The notes beneath the pieces were generated by a model. It was not told the DNA's origin. It saw only the letters and a program-made list of their open reading frames with translations, and searched no databases. The translations under genes and the position numbers were made by a program. Source: a virus. Taken from it: a stretch of 30,184 bases of DNA. The stretch is taken from the IMG/VR virus record IMGVR_UViG_3300048549_001258, positions 1-30,184 of that record, one strand, 5' to 3'. Shown in pieces: positions 5,211 through 11,177 of the stretch (within the stretch, counting starts at the first letter, position 1; each line of letters starts with the position of its first letter).

Positions 5211-5213
5211 CAC

Positions 5214-5241
5214 TTGACAAACCATAAAAAACATACAATAT
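5214..5241 (+). promoter_or_regulatory. Early promoter, leaderless type
   Basis: TTGACA (5214-5219), 16-bp spacer, CAATAT (5236-5241). The ATG at 5249 lies 35 nt from the first base of the -35 box. Confidence 0.7.
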
Positions 5242-5248
5242 AAAAACC

Positions 5249-5935
5249 ATGAAACTACTAACCACAAACACAAAACTCGAAAAAGATAATTCATATCATG
5301 CGTTAGGCATTCAGCTTGCGCCTTTTACCCTTGGCGGCTATGGCAATGTCTGCACAAGCGCAAGTGAAGGATGCAGTGAAGCTTGCTTATTTTCAGCTGG
5401 TCGCGGTGCAATGCCTAATGTAAAGGATGCACGAATCGCCCGCACAAAAAAGTTTTTTACCGATAAGACTGGTTTTATGACTCAGTTATTTAACGAAATT
5501 GTAAAAGCCGAAAAAAGCGCAAAGCGTAAAGGTTTGAAGCTTGCCTTGCGTTTAAACGTTTTATCGGATTTGCCTTGGGAAAAGATTAAGCATGAAGGCA
5601 AGACAGTTTTTGAGACTTTCCCGCAAATCACTTTTTACGATTATACAAAGCACTTCAAACGTGCAATGTCATTCGCTAAAGGTGAAATGCCTAGCAACTA
5701 CCACTTGACCTTCTCGCGTAGCGAGTCAAACGAAAACTTGGTAAAACTTATTTTAGAGCTTGGCGGAAACGTCGCTTGCGTTTTCCGTAATGAGCTGCCT
5801 AAGACTTGGCAAGGTAAGAAAGTAATTGACGGTGATAAGAGCGACTTGCGATTTTTAGATGATTCCAATGTCGTTGTTGGACTAGCACAAAAAGGTATGG
5901 CAAAAAAAGATGAAACTGGTTTCGTAATAGGCTAA
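5249..5935 (+). CDS. Gp88-family phage protein
   Basis: The 228-aa protein has the N-terminal cysteine cluster NVC-TSASEG-C-SEA-C (Cys35, Cys42, Cys46) followed by LFSAGRGAMPNVKDARIARTKKFF. It then has ALRLNVLSDLPWE and a later FSRSESNE segment. This order (C-x6-C-x3-C, AGRG, ARxART, RLNxxSDxxWE) matches the gene-product-88 domain first named in mycobacteriophages. The biochemical function is unknown. The cysteine spacing could hold a metal or Fe-S cluster, which is inference. The length fits the family. It is predicted leaderless from the promoter at 5214 and is the largest gene of the first 8 kb. A 14-aa hydrophobic ORF and the tmRNA-like RNA follow. Confidence 0.75.
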   Translation: MKLLTTNTKLEKDNSYHALGIQLAPFTLGGYGNVCTSASEGCSEACLFSAGRGAMPNVKDARIARTKKFFTDKTGFMTQLFNEIVKAEKSAKRKGLKLALRLNVLSDLPWEKIKHEGKTVFETFPQITFYDYTKHFKRAMSFAKGEMPSNYHLTFSRSESNENLVKLILELGGNVACVFRNELPKTWQGKKVIDGDKSDLRFLDDSNVVVGLAQKGMAKKDETGFVIG

Positions 5936-5958
5936 GGCTAGTACAAATAAACTCAAAT

Positions 5959-6003
5959 ATGATATTTATACTAATTCTAGTACTACTAGTAATAATAAAC
6001 TAA
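5959..6003 (+). CDS. Hydrophobic micropeptide, 14 aa
   Basis: The predicted peptide is MIFILILVLLVIIN, entirely hydrophobic, starting right after two decamers (5940-5959). It lies between the Gp88 gene and the tmRNA-like RNA. Similar in length and composition to the ORFs at 3654 and 11848. Real translation is uncertain. Confidence 0.35.
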   Translation: MIFILILVLLVIIN

Positions 6004-6009
6004 ATTAAC

Positions 6010-6076
6010 GGGGGTGTAAGGGTTTCGATTTAAATTATTTAATTTGAAGACGGTGGTTCAACTCCACCCACCTCCA
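6010..6076 (+). ncRNA. Miniature tmRNA-like RNA (tRNA-like domain only)
   Basis: The acceptor is GGGGGTG (6010-6016)/CACCTCC (6069-6075), seven pairs with a G-U wobble at 3:70, then A73 (6076). The 5' side continues with GG-TTTCGAT, matching the conserved GG..UUCGA of tmRNA. The 3' side has GAC followed by T-arm GGTGG-TTCAACT-CCACC, where TTCAACT is the tmRNA T-loop. Between them an 8-bp stem TTTAAATT (6029-6036)/AATTTGAA (6041-6048) with loop ATTT replaces pseudoknots, tag frame and mRNA domain. G3-U70 and A73 are the alanine identity elements. No CCA is encoded; T8 (6077-6084) follows and may terminate it. No promoter of the early type is seen; readthrough from 5249 is possible. Folding and parallels are seen; alanylation or SmpB binding is inference. 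Confidence 0.7.
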
Positions 6077-6103
6077 TTTTTTTTAAAAAACTTCTAAAAG
6101 ATA

Positions 6104-6161
6104 TTGACATTGATAAAAATCTAACTTAGTCTTTTAAGCATAAGATTAATTCTGATCTTAT
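6104..6161 (+). promoter_or_regulatory. Promoter with 5'-terminal hairpin
   Basis: TTGACA (6104-6109), 16-17-bp spacer, TTAGTC or TAGTCT. At the expected +1 begins ATAAGAT (6140-6146), pairing with ATCTTAT (6155-6161). The mRNA should therefore start with a 7-bp stem-loop. The ATG follows at 6178. Confidence 0.65.
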
Positions 6162-6177
6162 AAAACCAAAAAACCAT

Positions 6178-6399
6178 ATGAAATTAATCGACCAAGTAAA
6201 TCAAATTAAAAAAGATGCTCGACTTGCACTGATCAAAAAGCTTGCAGGTAAAGATCTTAAAGTGACATACCGCCATGCAATGAAAAGCATCGATGATAAT
6301 GCCCCAAGCATCGCGACAGAAAACGCCCCAAAAGATTTAGCCTTCGAGAGAGAGCAAGATGCTTTTACAACAGATTTAAATGAAAGGGTTTTTGGTTAA
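6178..6399 (+). CDS. Small protein, unknown
   Basis: The 73-aa protein has a basic helical N-terminus (MKLIDQVNQIKKDARLALIKK) followed by a polar, probably disordered middle (DDNAPSIATENAPKD) and an acidic C-terminus. No family is recognised. It is a single-gene unit between the 5'-hairpin promoter at 6104 and the terminator at 6413. Confidence 0.7.
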   Translation: MKLIDQVNQIKKDARLALIKKLAGKDLKVTYRHAMKSIDDNAPSIATENAPKDLAFEREQDAFTTDLNERVFG

Positions 6400-6412
6400 T
6401 GGTTATGGTTAT

Positions 6413-6449
6413 GGGAAGCGGTGATTTTAGATTGCACTGCTTCCCTTTT
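6413..6449 (+). terminator. Intrinsic terminator
   Basis: GGGAAGCGGTG (6413-6423) pairs with CACTGCTTCCC (6435-6445) with one mismatch, followed by TTTTCC. Confidence 0.75.
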
Positions 6450-6469
6450 CCTATATAACTTTTATTACT

Positions 6470-6718
6470 ATGAAAACACATAATAAACTACCACAAGACA
6501 TAAAAGAATTAGTTTTAGATTTAATTCTAAAGAAAATTGATTTTGGATGGCAACTGTTAAACTATAATATTAGCAGTAATAGAGTTGACCTAGATTTTGG
6601 TCACTCAAATAGATCTGATATAAGTAATAGCTTTTGCTTTAAACTAGATGATTTAGAAGTGTCAAGGTCAAATCTAAATACTTGGATTAGTCAAGTCAGA
6701 GCGCCATACATACCTTAA
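6470..6718 (+). CDS. Small protein, unknown
   Basis: The 82-aa protein starts MKTHNKLPQDIKELVLDLIL, continues KKIDFGWQLLNYNI, and ends with a KLDDLEVSRSNLNTWISQV helix. No promoter of the TTGAC type is obvious directly upstream, and there is no strong ribosome-binding site. It may be read past the terminator at 6413. It pairs with the 6724 ORF 5 nt downstream. No family is recognised. Confidence 0.6.
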   Translation: MKTHNKLPQDIKELVLDLILKKIDFGWQLLNYNISSNRVDLDFGHSNRSDISNSFCFKLDDLEVSRSNLNTWISQVRAPYIP

Positions 6719-6723
6719 ATAGA

Positions 6724-6897
6724 ATGGAATATAAATATTCTATCCAGGAAATAAGAGATTGGCTCGCAAATATAAGTAATATTTGTAGCGAACAAAAATG
6801 GAAAGATCTTTTGAATAGTTCAGATTATTTATTAAGAGAAGAGTTAAAAGGTTGTATTTCTTTTGAGCAGGCGAAAAAAGTCTTAATTTTGTGTTGA
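6724..6897 (+). CDS. Small protein, unknown
   Basis: The 57-aa ORF encodes MEYKYSIQEIRDWLANISNI followed by CSEQKWKDLLNSSDYLLREELKG pieces and ends KKVLILC. Amphipathic helices, balanced composition and tight fit between neighbours support a real gene. Its TGA stop (6895-6897) lies inside the -35 box of the next promoter, as also seen at 4278 and 7713. No family is recognised. Confidence 0.6.
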   Translation: MEYKYSIQEIRDWLANISNICSEQKWKDLLNSSDYLLREELKGCISFEQAKKVLILC

Positions 6898-6922
6898 CAC
6901 GTCTATTCGTGCGTTGCACTGT
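6894..6922 (+). promoter_or_regulatory. Early promoter overlapping upstream stop
   Basis: TTGACA (6894-6899), 17-bp spacer, CACTGT (6917-6922). The ATG at 6929 lies 35 nt from the first base of the -35 box (leaderless). Confidence 0.65.
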
Positions 6923-6928
6923 ATAGGC

Positions 6929-7105
6929 ATGAAAAAAGCCACAGACCTAATACCAGAAGCAGTTGACTTCTTAACTCAGATGAATTATAACCACAATCGC
7001 AAGCTTGGGGTTTCAGCCAAAAAGTTTGGTTTATTGTATGGCGACAAAAAAGTTGCCATTATGGAAAAAAACTTCAAAAGGCTGTTGACAATCAAAAAAC
7101 GATAA
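6929..7105 (+). CDS. Basic small protein, unknown
   Basis: The 58-aa protein starts MKKATDLIPEAVDFLTQMNY and is increasingly basic towards the C-terminus (EKNFKRLLTIKKR), suggesting nucleic-acid or membrane contact. An upstream in-frame TTG is rejected because it lies before the expected +1. The next promoter's -35 box (7085) sits inside its 3' coding end, encoding part of LLT. No family is recognised. Confidence 0.65.
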   Translation: MKKATDLIPEAVDFLTQMNYNHNRKLGVSAKKFGLLYGDKKVAIMEKNFKRLLTIKKR

Positions 7106-7112
7106 TCATTCT
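7085..7112 (+). promoter_or_regulatory. Early promoter inside upstream gene
   Basis: TTGACA (7085-7090), 16-bp spacer, CATTCT (7107-7112). The ATG at 7120 lies 35 nt from the first base of the -35 box (leaderless). The -35 box lies wholly within the 6929 coding sequence. Confidence 0.75.
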
Positions 7113-7119
7113 TTAAACC

Positions 7120-7278
7120 ATGAAAACCATAAAAGAAATCAAAGTATCCTCAATTCTAACCGACGAAGTCTTACGTCAACAAAAGGATTTAATTGCACAA
7201 GGCTTTAAGCACGTAAACAATGTCAAGGCTGGTCGCTTTTCAGATCGCTACACAATGATTTTTGTTAAACAAAACTAA
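7120..7278 (+). CDS. Small basic protein, unknown
   Basis: The 52-aa ORF encodes MKTIKEIKVSSILTDEVLRQ, then a segment around KDLIAQGFKHVNNVKAGRFS, ending in a strand YTMIFVKQN. It is predicted leaderless and has a perfect promoter, which is strong support for so short an ORF. Strand-helix-strand order is suggested. No family is recognised. The GAAA-tetraloop hairpin at 7286 follows. Confidence 0.65.
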   Translation: MKTIKEIKVSSILTDEVLRQQKDLIAQGFKHVNNVKAGRFSDRYTMIFVKQN

Positions 7279-7285
7279 TCACAAT

Positions 7286-7299
7286 GCCCCGAAAGGGGC
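7286..7299 (+). terminator. GAAA-tetraloop hairpin
   Basis: GCCCC-GAAA-GGGGC, a perfect 5-bp stem on a GNRA tetraloop, 7 nt after the 7120 stop. No T-tract follows, so it may attenuate or protect a 3' end; it could equally affect translation of the 7319 gene. Confidence 0.5.
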
Positions 7300-7318
7300 G
7301 CAACCTAAGTCAAAAAAA

Positions 7319-7456
7319 ATGAAGTCAGCAACTTTAAACCAAGCTATTTGGGTTCAAATCATTAAAGAAGAAGATAATTTATGTCTTGTTCGCGATAAAG
7401 ACGCAAACGAAGTTTGGGTTCATAAAGATCATCTTAGTAATATCGAAATAGAATGA
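7319..7456 (+). CDS. Small beta-rich protein, unknown
   Basis: The 45-aa protein starts MKSATLNQAIWVQIIKEEDN, followed by LCLVRDKDANEVWVHKDHLSN. This looks like a compact SH3-like or KOW-like barrel (strand, turn with charged residues, VWV strand). An in-frame TTG at 7262 lies inside the preceding gene, so I prefer the ATG. Its stop overlaps the next start (ATGA). No family is confidently recognised. Confidence 0.6.
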   Translation: MKSATLNQAIWVQIIKEEDNLCLVRDKDANEVWVHKDHLSNIEIE

Positions 7457-7596
7457 AATTAATAATCACAACTATACTATTTAGTTTATTAGCAATAGCA
7501 GTCTTTCAAATAGCAGAAGACAGAGAGCTTAAACGAATTGATTTGCAAGAGAAGTCTTGGCAACAACAAGGTTATAATACAAATACTACTAAATAA
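7453..7596 (+). CDS. Small membrane or secreted peptide
   Basis: The 47-aa ORF starts MKLIITTILFSLLAIAVFQI, a membrane anchor or signal-like segment. A polar C-terminus rich in Gln and Asn follows (EDRELKRIDLQEKSWQQQG). ATGA overlap with the preceding gene indicates coupling. No lipobox or clear signal-peptidase site is seen, so a single-pass anchored protein is likelier. The role is unknown. Confidence 0.6.
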   Translation: MKLIITTILFSLLAIAVFQIAEDRELKRIDLQEKSWQQQGYNTNTTK

Positions 7597-7605
7597 AACA
7601 AATAG

Positions 7606-7716
7606 ATGCAAATAACTATAAACGTTCTACTCAATCAATTTATTGTTACAGAAAATGGAGAACGAACCATTTTATCTTTAGATGAGGTGGCAAATTATTT
7701 CAAAAGAAAGTGTTGA
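7606..7716 (+). CDS. Short ORF, unknown, 36 aa
   Basis: The predicted peptide starts MQITINVLLNQFIVTENGER and continues TILSLDEVANYFKRKC. It resembles a beta hairpin followed by a helix. It lies 9 nt after the previous gene. Its TGA stop is again inside the TTGACA of the next promoter (7713). Because it is short and unrecognised, confidence is moderate. Confidence 0.5.
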   Translation: MQITINVLLNQFIVTENGERTILSLDEVANYFKRKC

Positions 7717-7755
7717 CAATGTTTTGCGGCTATAAGAAACTACTTGCTCAGTAGT
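7713..7755 (+). promoter_or_regulatory. Putative promoter and hairpin
   Basis: TTGACA (7713-7718). No good -10 lies at 16-18 bp (TATAAG is at 12 bp). A hairpin ACTACT (7739-7744)/AGTAGT (7750-7755) follows, 26 nt from the -35 start rather than the usual 35. The ATG is at 7785. Confidence 0.4.
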
Positions 7756-7784
7756 AATTTATTAACCACATAACCAAAAAACAC

Positions 7785-8024
7785 ATGAAACAAGATATAG
7801 TAAAACAAATCAAAGAGCTTGCACTTAAACAGTATGATCAGGGAGGTCATTGGGTAGTAGAGAGTTATACTGATGAAGAGATAGCTAAAGAATTCTCTTC
7901 AGTAGAAGAAGCTCAGAAAGCTTGGGAAGAAAAAGAAGAGTATGAGCAGGAACACCAAGCTGCTCGCGAATTTTATAACGATGGTAATTTTTGGGCAGAT
8001 TTTTACGGAGTTAAAACTTCTTAG
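7785..8024 (+). CDS. Acidic small protein, unknown
   Basis: The 79-aa protein starts MKQDIVKQIKELALKQYDQG. It has a Glu-rich helical stretch (EEAQKAWEEKEEYEQEHQAA) that could form a coiled coil, and ends with FYNDGNFWADFYGVKTS. No family is recognised. It is followed 19 nt later by a strong terminator. Confidence 0.7.
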   Translation: MKQDIVKQIKELALKQYDQGGHWVVESYTDEEIAKEFSSVEEAQKAWEEKEEYEQEHQAAREFYNDGNFWADFYGVKTS

Positions 8025-8043
8025 TTGAATGATATGGTTTAAG

Positions 8044-8072
8044 CCGTCACTCGAAAGGGTGGCGGTTTTTTT
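8044..8072 (+). terminator. Intrinsic terminator, GAAA loop
   Basis: CCGTCACTC (8044-8052), loop GAAA, GGGTGGCGG (8057-8065), then T7. Confidence 0.9.
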
Positions 8073-8078
8073 CTGCCC

Positions 8079-8150
8079 AAATACTCCAAATAGTCTGAAA
8101 TAAAACAAATAGATTCAAATAACCCAAATACTCCAAAATAAACCAAATAA
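8079..8150 (+). repeat. Degenerate decamer array
   Basis: About eight AAATA units spaced 9 or 10 bp follow the terminator. After them (8151-8206) lies only a hairpin CACGGA...TCCGTG (8164-8188) with an AGGGAGG loop. Confidence 0.65.
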
Positions 8151-8206
8151 TATATATGCATGACACGGACACAAGGGAGGTTTCCGTGCTATTAGATTAT
8201 CTTATT

Positions 8207-8239
8207 TAGAATAATTCTAAAGTAAATGGCGATCAGGTG
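8207..8239. promoter_or_regulatory. Regulatory module upstream of DUF932 gene 1
   Basis: Perfect palindrome TAGAAT-A-ATTCTA (8207-8219), then 8 bp, then GGCGATCAGGTG (8228-8239). The same two elements at identical spacing occur before the second DUF932 gene (9368-9400). It lies about 35 bp upstream of the -35 box. Confidence 0.65.
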
Positions 8240-8274
8240 GCTTAAATTATTTTATATATTTTAAACGAAATGAT

Positions 8275-8329
8275 TTGACACGGGGTAAACTATACTATCT
8301 ATTAGGCATCGTAACTATCGTATAGTTAC
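8275..8329 (+). promoter_or_regulatory. Promoter with 5'-terminal hairpin
   Basis: TTGACA (8275-8280) with a weak -10 (ATCTAT 8297-8302). The expected +1 is at a perfect 8-bp stem GTAACTAT-CGT-ATAGTTAC (8311-8329). Confidence 0.65.
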
Positions 8330-8360
8330 CTTAGATTAAATCATATAAACATATCATATC

Positions 8361-9164
8361 ATGAAAAACGTAAATGCAAATGAAGCCCTCGCCCTCGACA
8401 TTACCGAAACTCCACTTAACGTAGAGTTTAAAGAGGTTCGTATAAATGGCGAGTATAGCGCGACAGTAGGCAATGATCGCTCGATTCCGACATTCGACAA
8501 ACTGCTAGCCCCGTTTGTGGATCTCTCGAATGCAATGCAATGCGAGTTTAACCCTAGCATTAAGCTTATGCGCTCATCTCACGGCACAGACGGAACTATT
8601 TATTCCATCTCTATGCCATACAAAACAATCGATTTGGGCGAGCGCGAAACGGAATGTCGCATCGTGCGTCACGGATCGCTTAACTCATCTTGTTCTGATC
8701 GCTTTGGTTTGCAAATGCTAGTTCAAGTTTGCTCTAACGGCATGATGGGCTGGAAGTCTGAGGGCAATGCCGTAACACGCTTTACAGCTAACTGGCAGGG
8801 CATCTCACAAGGGCGTATCGATCTTGCGCTTGGATCGTTTGACTCTATGCAAGCTCACTATGTTGAACTGGCTAATGATCTCAAAGCGATTCGTTTGACT
8901 AGCGAGGGCGTCACTGATCGCTTAAATCGTATTGTTAAGGGCGAGTCAAAACGTGCCGAAAACATTCGTGAGGAAATTCGCGAGCTTTTTGTTTCGGGCA
9001 AGGGCAATCGTGGGCAAAGCTCATGGGATTTGTTCAACGCTGTTACCGAGTATGAGAATCATCACAAGGTGTATCGTAACACAAACGGTGTTTCCAGCGC
9101 TGAGAATCGCGCTAAAGGCGTTTTAGCCCTCGATACGGATAAGTTAGCAAGCTTGGTAGCGTAA
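8361..9164 (+). CDS. DUF932 family protein, paralogue 1
   Basis: The 267-aa protein contains RFGLQMLVQVCSNGMMGWK, a later KGESKRAENIREEIREL helix and the C-terminal GKGNRGQSSWDLFNAVTEYE block followed by NHH. This is the signature order of DUF932 (phage/plasmid-like TIGR03299) proteins, whose function is unknown. It is about 70% identical to the protein at 9656, yet the DNA has diverged strongly: here CGC, TCG and GCG-type codons are frequent. Its own promoter, 5' hairpin and terminator make it a single-gene unit. The strong translation-like codon choice and solid regulatory parts suggest high expression. Confidence 0.75.
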   Translation: MKNVNANEALALDITETPLNVEFKEVRINGEYSATVGNDRSIPTFDKLLAPFVDLSNAMQCEFNPSIKLMRSSHGTDGTIYSISMPYKTIDLGERETECRIVRHGSLNSSCSDRFGLQMLVQVCSNGMMGWKSEGNAVTRFTANWQGISQGRIDLALGSFDSMQAHYVELANDLKAIRLTSEGVTDRLNRIVKGESKRAENIREEIRELFVSGKGNRGQSSWDLFNAVTEYENHHKVYRNTNGVSSAENRAKGVLALDTDKLASLVA

Positions 9165-9182
9165 GCGATCCTAAGCCCTCTC

Positions 9183-9211
9183 AAGCCCTCTCAAATAGAG
9201 AGGGCTTTTTT
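9183..9211 (+). terminator. Intrinsic terminator
   Basis: AAGCCCTCTC (9183-9192)/GAGAGGGCTT (9198-9207) with loop AAATA, followed by a T-run. The left arm is partly duplicated just upstream (AGCCCTCTC). Confidence 0.9.
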
Positions 9212-9212
9212 A

Positions 9213-9310
9213 TGCCCAAATAACTAGATCAATCTAAATAACTATAATAGCCCGAAATAAACCAAATAATCTGAGCCAAATAATAGCCCGTAATAAACCA
9301 AATAATATAA
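9213..9310 (+). repeat. Degenerate decamer array
   Basis: Repeated (C/G/T)AAATA units with 9-13-bp spacing fill the region after the terminator, including two copies of AATAAACCAAATAAT. Nothing else is seen up to the module at 9368. Confidence 0.6.
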
Positions 9311-9367
9311 GGGTATCAATGCACACTAACAGCACAATCCCATACTCTACTATTAGTAAAACTTATT

Positions 9368-9400
9368 TAGAATCATTCTAGCATGAACGGCGACCAGGTG
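9368..9400. promoter_or_regulatory. Regulatory module upstream of DUF932 gene 2
   Basis: TAGAAT-C-ATTCTA (9368-9380), 8 bp, GGCGACCAGGTG (9389-9400). Same layout as 8207-8239; both are preceded by CTTATT. Confidence 0.65.
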
Positions 9401-9430
9401 AGTTATTTTTAAAAAGAATAATTTAAGGTG

Positions 9431-9655
9431 TTGACATAACATTTTAAATGCCTTTGTTTATAGTCTGTTCCTTGAAATTTTCCTACTTTTCCACTTTGGC
9501 TTTGATCGGCCTTTGATGGGTGAGCAGTGTGAACGTTTAAAAAGTAAGTCGGGAGCGGGATTCTAGCAATCGCCCGAAACTGCTTTTTAAAAACTAGAAT
9601 TCATTACTGGAAATCCCGAAAACTAAAAACCATAAATCATTAATTATATTATATC
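9431..9655 (+). promoter_or_regulatory. Promoter and long structured leader
   Basis: TTGACA (9431-9436) with TATAGT at 22 bp or a weaker -10 closer in. The leader is about 190 nt, far longer than any other here. It holds mutually exclusive pairings: TTTAAAAAG/CTTTTTAAA, CGGGATT/AATCCCG, ATTCTAG/CTAGAAT and AGCAGT/ACTGCT. No known riboswitch class is recognised. Such switching pairs suggest control of the downstream DUF932 gene. Confidence 0.5.
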
Positions 9656-10459
9656 ATGAAAAAAGTAAATGCAGAAGAAGCACTCGCACTCAACATCACT
9701 GAACACGCTTTGAACGTAGAGTTCAAGGAAGTTAGAATCAATGGAGAGTATTCGGCTACGGTCGGCACTGACCGTGCTGTTCCAACATTCACTGACCTGC
9801 TTGACCCTTTCATCAAGCTTTCCAATGGCATGCAAACTGAGTTTGACCCTACGGTCAGTCTCATGCGGTCAAGTCATGGAGCGGAAGGGACTTTGTACAA
9901 CATTTCAATGCCATTCGGCACGGTTGACCTTGGCGGTCGATCGACTGAAATGAGAATTAGTCGATTCGGTTCACTCAATTCATCATGCTCCGATAAATTC
10001 GGCCTTCAAATGCTAGTTCAGATTTGTAGCAATGGCATGATGGGATGGAAGTCTCAAGGGACTGCAGTGACGCGTTTCACGGCCAACTGGCAAGGCCTTT
10101 CAACTGAACGTATTCAGTTTGCTTTGGAAGGCTTTGAAGGCATGAAGCATCACTATGTGACAATGGCCGAATCACTTAAGTCAATTCGTTTGACTGCTCC
10201 CGAAGTGGATGAACGCTTGAACCGAATTGTTAAGGGTGAAAGCAAACGTTCAGAGAATATTCGAGAGGAAATTAGAGAATTGTTTATCAGTGGTAAAGGC
10301 AATCGCGGTGAAAACTCATGGGACTTGTTCAATGCGGTCACTGAGTATGAGAATCACTATAAGACCTATAGAAACACAAATGGTGTTTCAAGTGATGAGA
10401 ATCGCGCTAAAGGTGTCTTATCAATTGACTCTGATAAGTTGGCCGAGCTAGTAGCATAA
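9656..10459 (+). CDS. DUF932 family protein, paralogue 2
   Basis: The 267-aa protein is equal in length to paralogue 1 and colinear without gaps. It conserves KFGLQMLVQICSNGMMGWK, KGESKRSENIREEIREL, GKGNRGENSWDLFNAVTEYE and the final NRAKGVLSIDSDKL. Function of the family is unknown. Codon choice differs visibly from paralogue 1 (more TCA, GGA and ACT). This points to an old duplication or separate acquisition, not a recent tandem copy. It shares the upstream palindrome module but has a long structured leader where paralogue 1 has a short 5' hairpin, so the two are probably expressed at different times or levels. Confidence 0.75.
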   Translation: MKKVNAEEALALNITEHALNVEFKEVRINGEYSATVGTDRAVPTFTDLLDPFIKLSNGMQTEFDPTVSLMRSSHGAEGTLYNISMPFGTVDLGGRSTEMRISRFGSLNSSCSDKFGLQMLVQICSNGMMGWKSQGTAVTRFTANWQGLSTERIQFALEGFEGMKHHYVTMAESLKSIRLTAPEVDERLNRIVKGESKRSENIREEIRELFISGKGNRGENSWDLFNAVTEYENHYKTYRNTNGVSSDENRAKGVLSIDSDKLAELVA

Positions 10460-10463
10460 ATTC

Positions 10464-10493
10464 AAAGGGACTCTTTCGGGAGTCCCTTTTTTT
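10464..10493 (+). terminator. Intrinsic terminator
   Basis: AAAGGGACTC (10464-10473)/GAGTCCCTTT (10480-10489), loop TTTCGG, followed by Ts. Confidence 0.9.
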
Positions 10494-10494
10494 G

Positions 10495-10720
10495 TCTCAA
10501 TATAGCTAAATAATCTTAAATAAAACTAGCAATAAATTCGGTCAAATATAATCGAAATAACTATCCTTAGATTAGGGACAAATATTTGCAAATATAAGAA
10601 TAGGCCGGAAATGTCCCATTTTATACCAGGACGATTTAGGCAGCACCTTTTCAGAAAAACGTATCAAGATATCATGATATGATGATATGTAATTAGATAA
10701 AAAAAGATGCATTTAAGCTA
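10495..10720. other. Non-coding region with ATATCATGATAT palindrome
   Basis: Degenerate AAATA decamers (10495-10560) come first. A perfect 12-bp palindrome ATATCATGATAT (10669-10680) with further GATATG copies follows, 41 bp upstream of the next -35 box. It is likely an operator. No ORF is supported. Confidence 0.5.
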
Positions 10721-10772
10721 TTGACCTATGCCACTTACTCTGATTCATTTATCAGCATAGCACATCTGCTAT
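10721..10772 (+). promoter_or_regulatory. Promoter with 5'-terminal hairpin
   Basis: TTGACC (10721-10726), weak -10 around 10743-10749. The expected +1 is at ATAGC-ACATCT-GCTAT (10757-10772), the same hairpin type as at 11404 and 11994. Confidence 0.6.
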
Positions 10773-10814
10773 TTTCAACTCAAAGGTCGCGATTTCCTCA
10801 ATCGTTTTTCTATC

Positions 10815-11165
10815 ATGTTGTTTCACACTATCTCATCCAAAGACTTGCAAGGTGTTGACGTTTCAAAAGAGGTTACTCTGAAAGAGTATGGATTTGCTTA
10901 CCATGTTTTGCCACGAAAAGACATATATCGTTTTTACATCGGACAGTCCGATTCAATTAAGGAAAATTCAGACGGAAGTTTTGATTATACATTTTTCGAA
11001 TGTCTAGAACTACCTCTCGATGTTGCCATTGAAAAAGAATTTGACTTTATAAATGTCAAAGACGTTGCAAGCTTCTGTGGTCTTACAAGTCAGGAGTGGC
11101 TAGATTTAGACGCGCCTATGAAATTATACGATGGTATCAATTACTACGGTCCTGACAACTTTTAA
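10815..11165 (+). CDS. Protein of unknown function
   Basis: The 116-aa protein starts MLFHTISSKDLQGVDVSKEV and is acidic with a mixed strand/helix pattern (for example YRFYIGQSDSIKENSDGSFD and DVASFCGLTSQEWLDLD). No signal peptide or membrane segment. No family is recognised. It is monocistronic, with a 5'-hairpin promoter and a strong terminator at 11178. It belongs to the same regulated class as the 11439 and 12029 genes. Confidence 0.7.
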   Translation: MLFHTISSKDLQGVDVSKEVTLKEYGFAYHVLPRKDIYRFYIGQSDSIKENSDGSFDYTFFECLELPLDVAIEKEFDFINVKDVASFCGLTSQEWLDLDAPMKLYDGINYYGPDNF

Positions 11166-11177
11166 GTCATAGTTTAC

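Noticed and set aside
7107-7117. CATTCTTTAAA as a further boxA
   Set aside because: It coincides with the -10 of the promoter at 7085 and precedes a protein gene, so the resemblance is probably chance.
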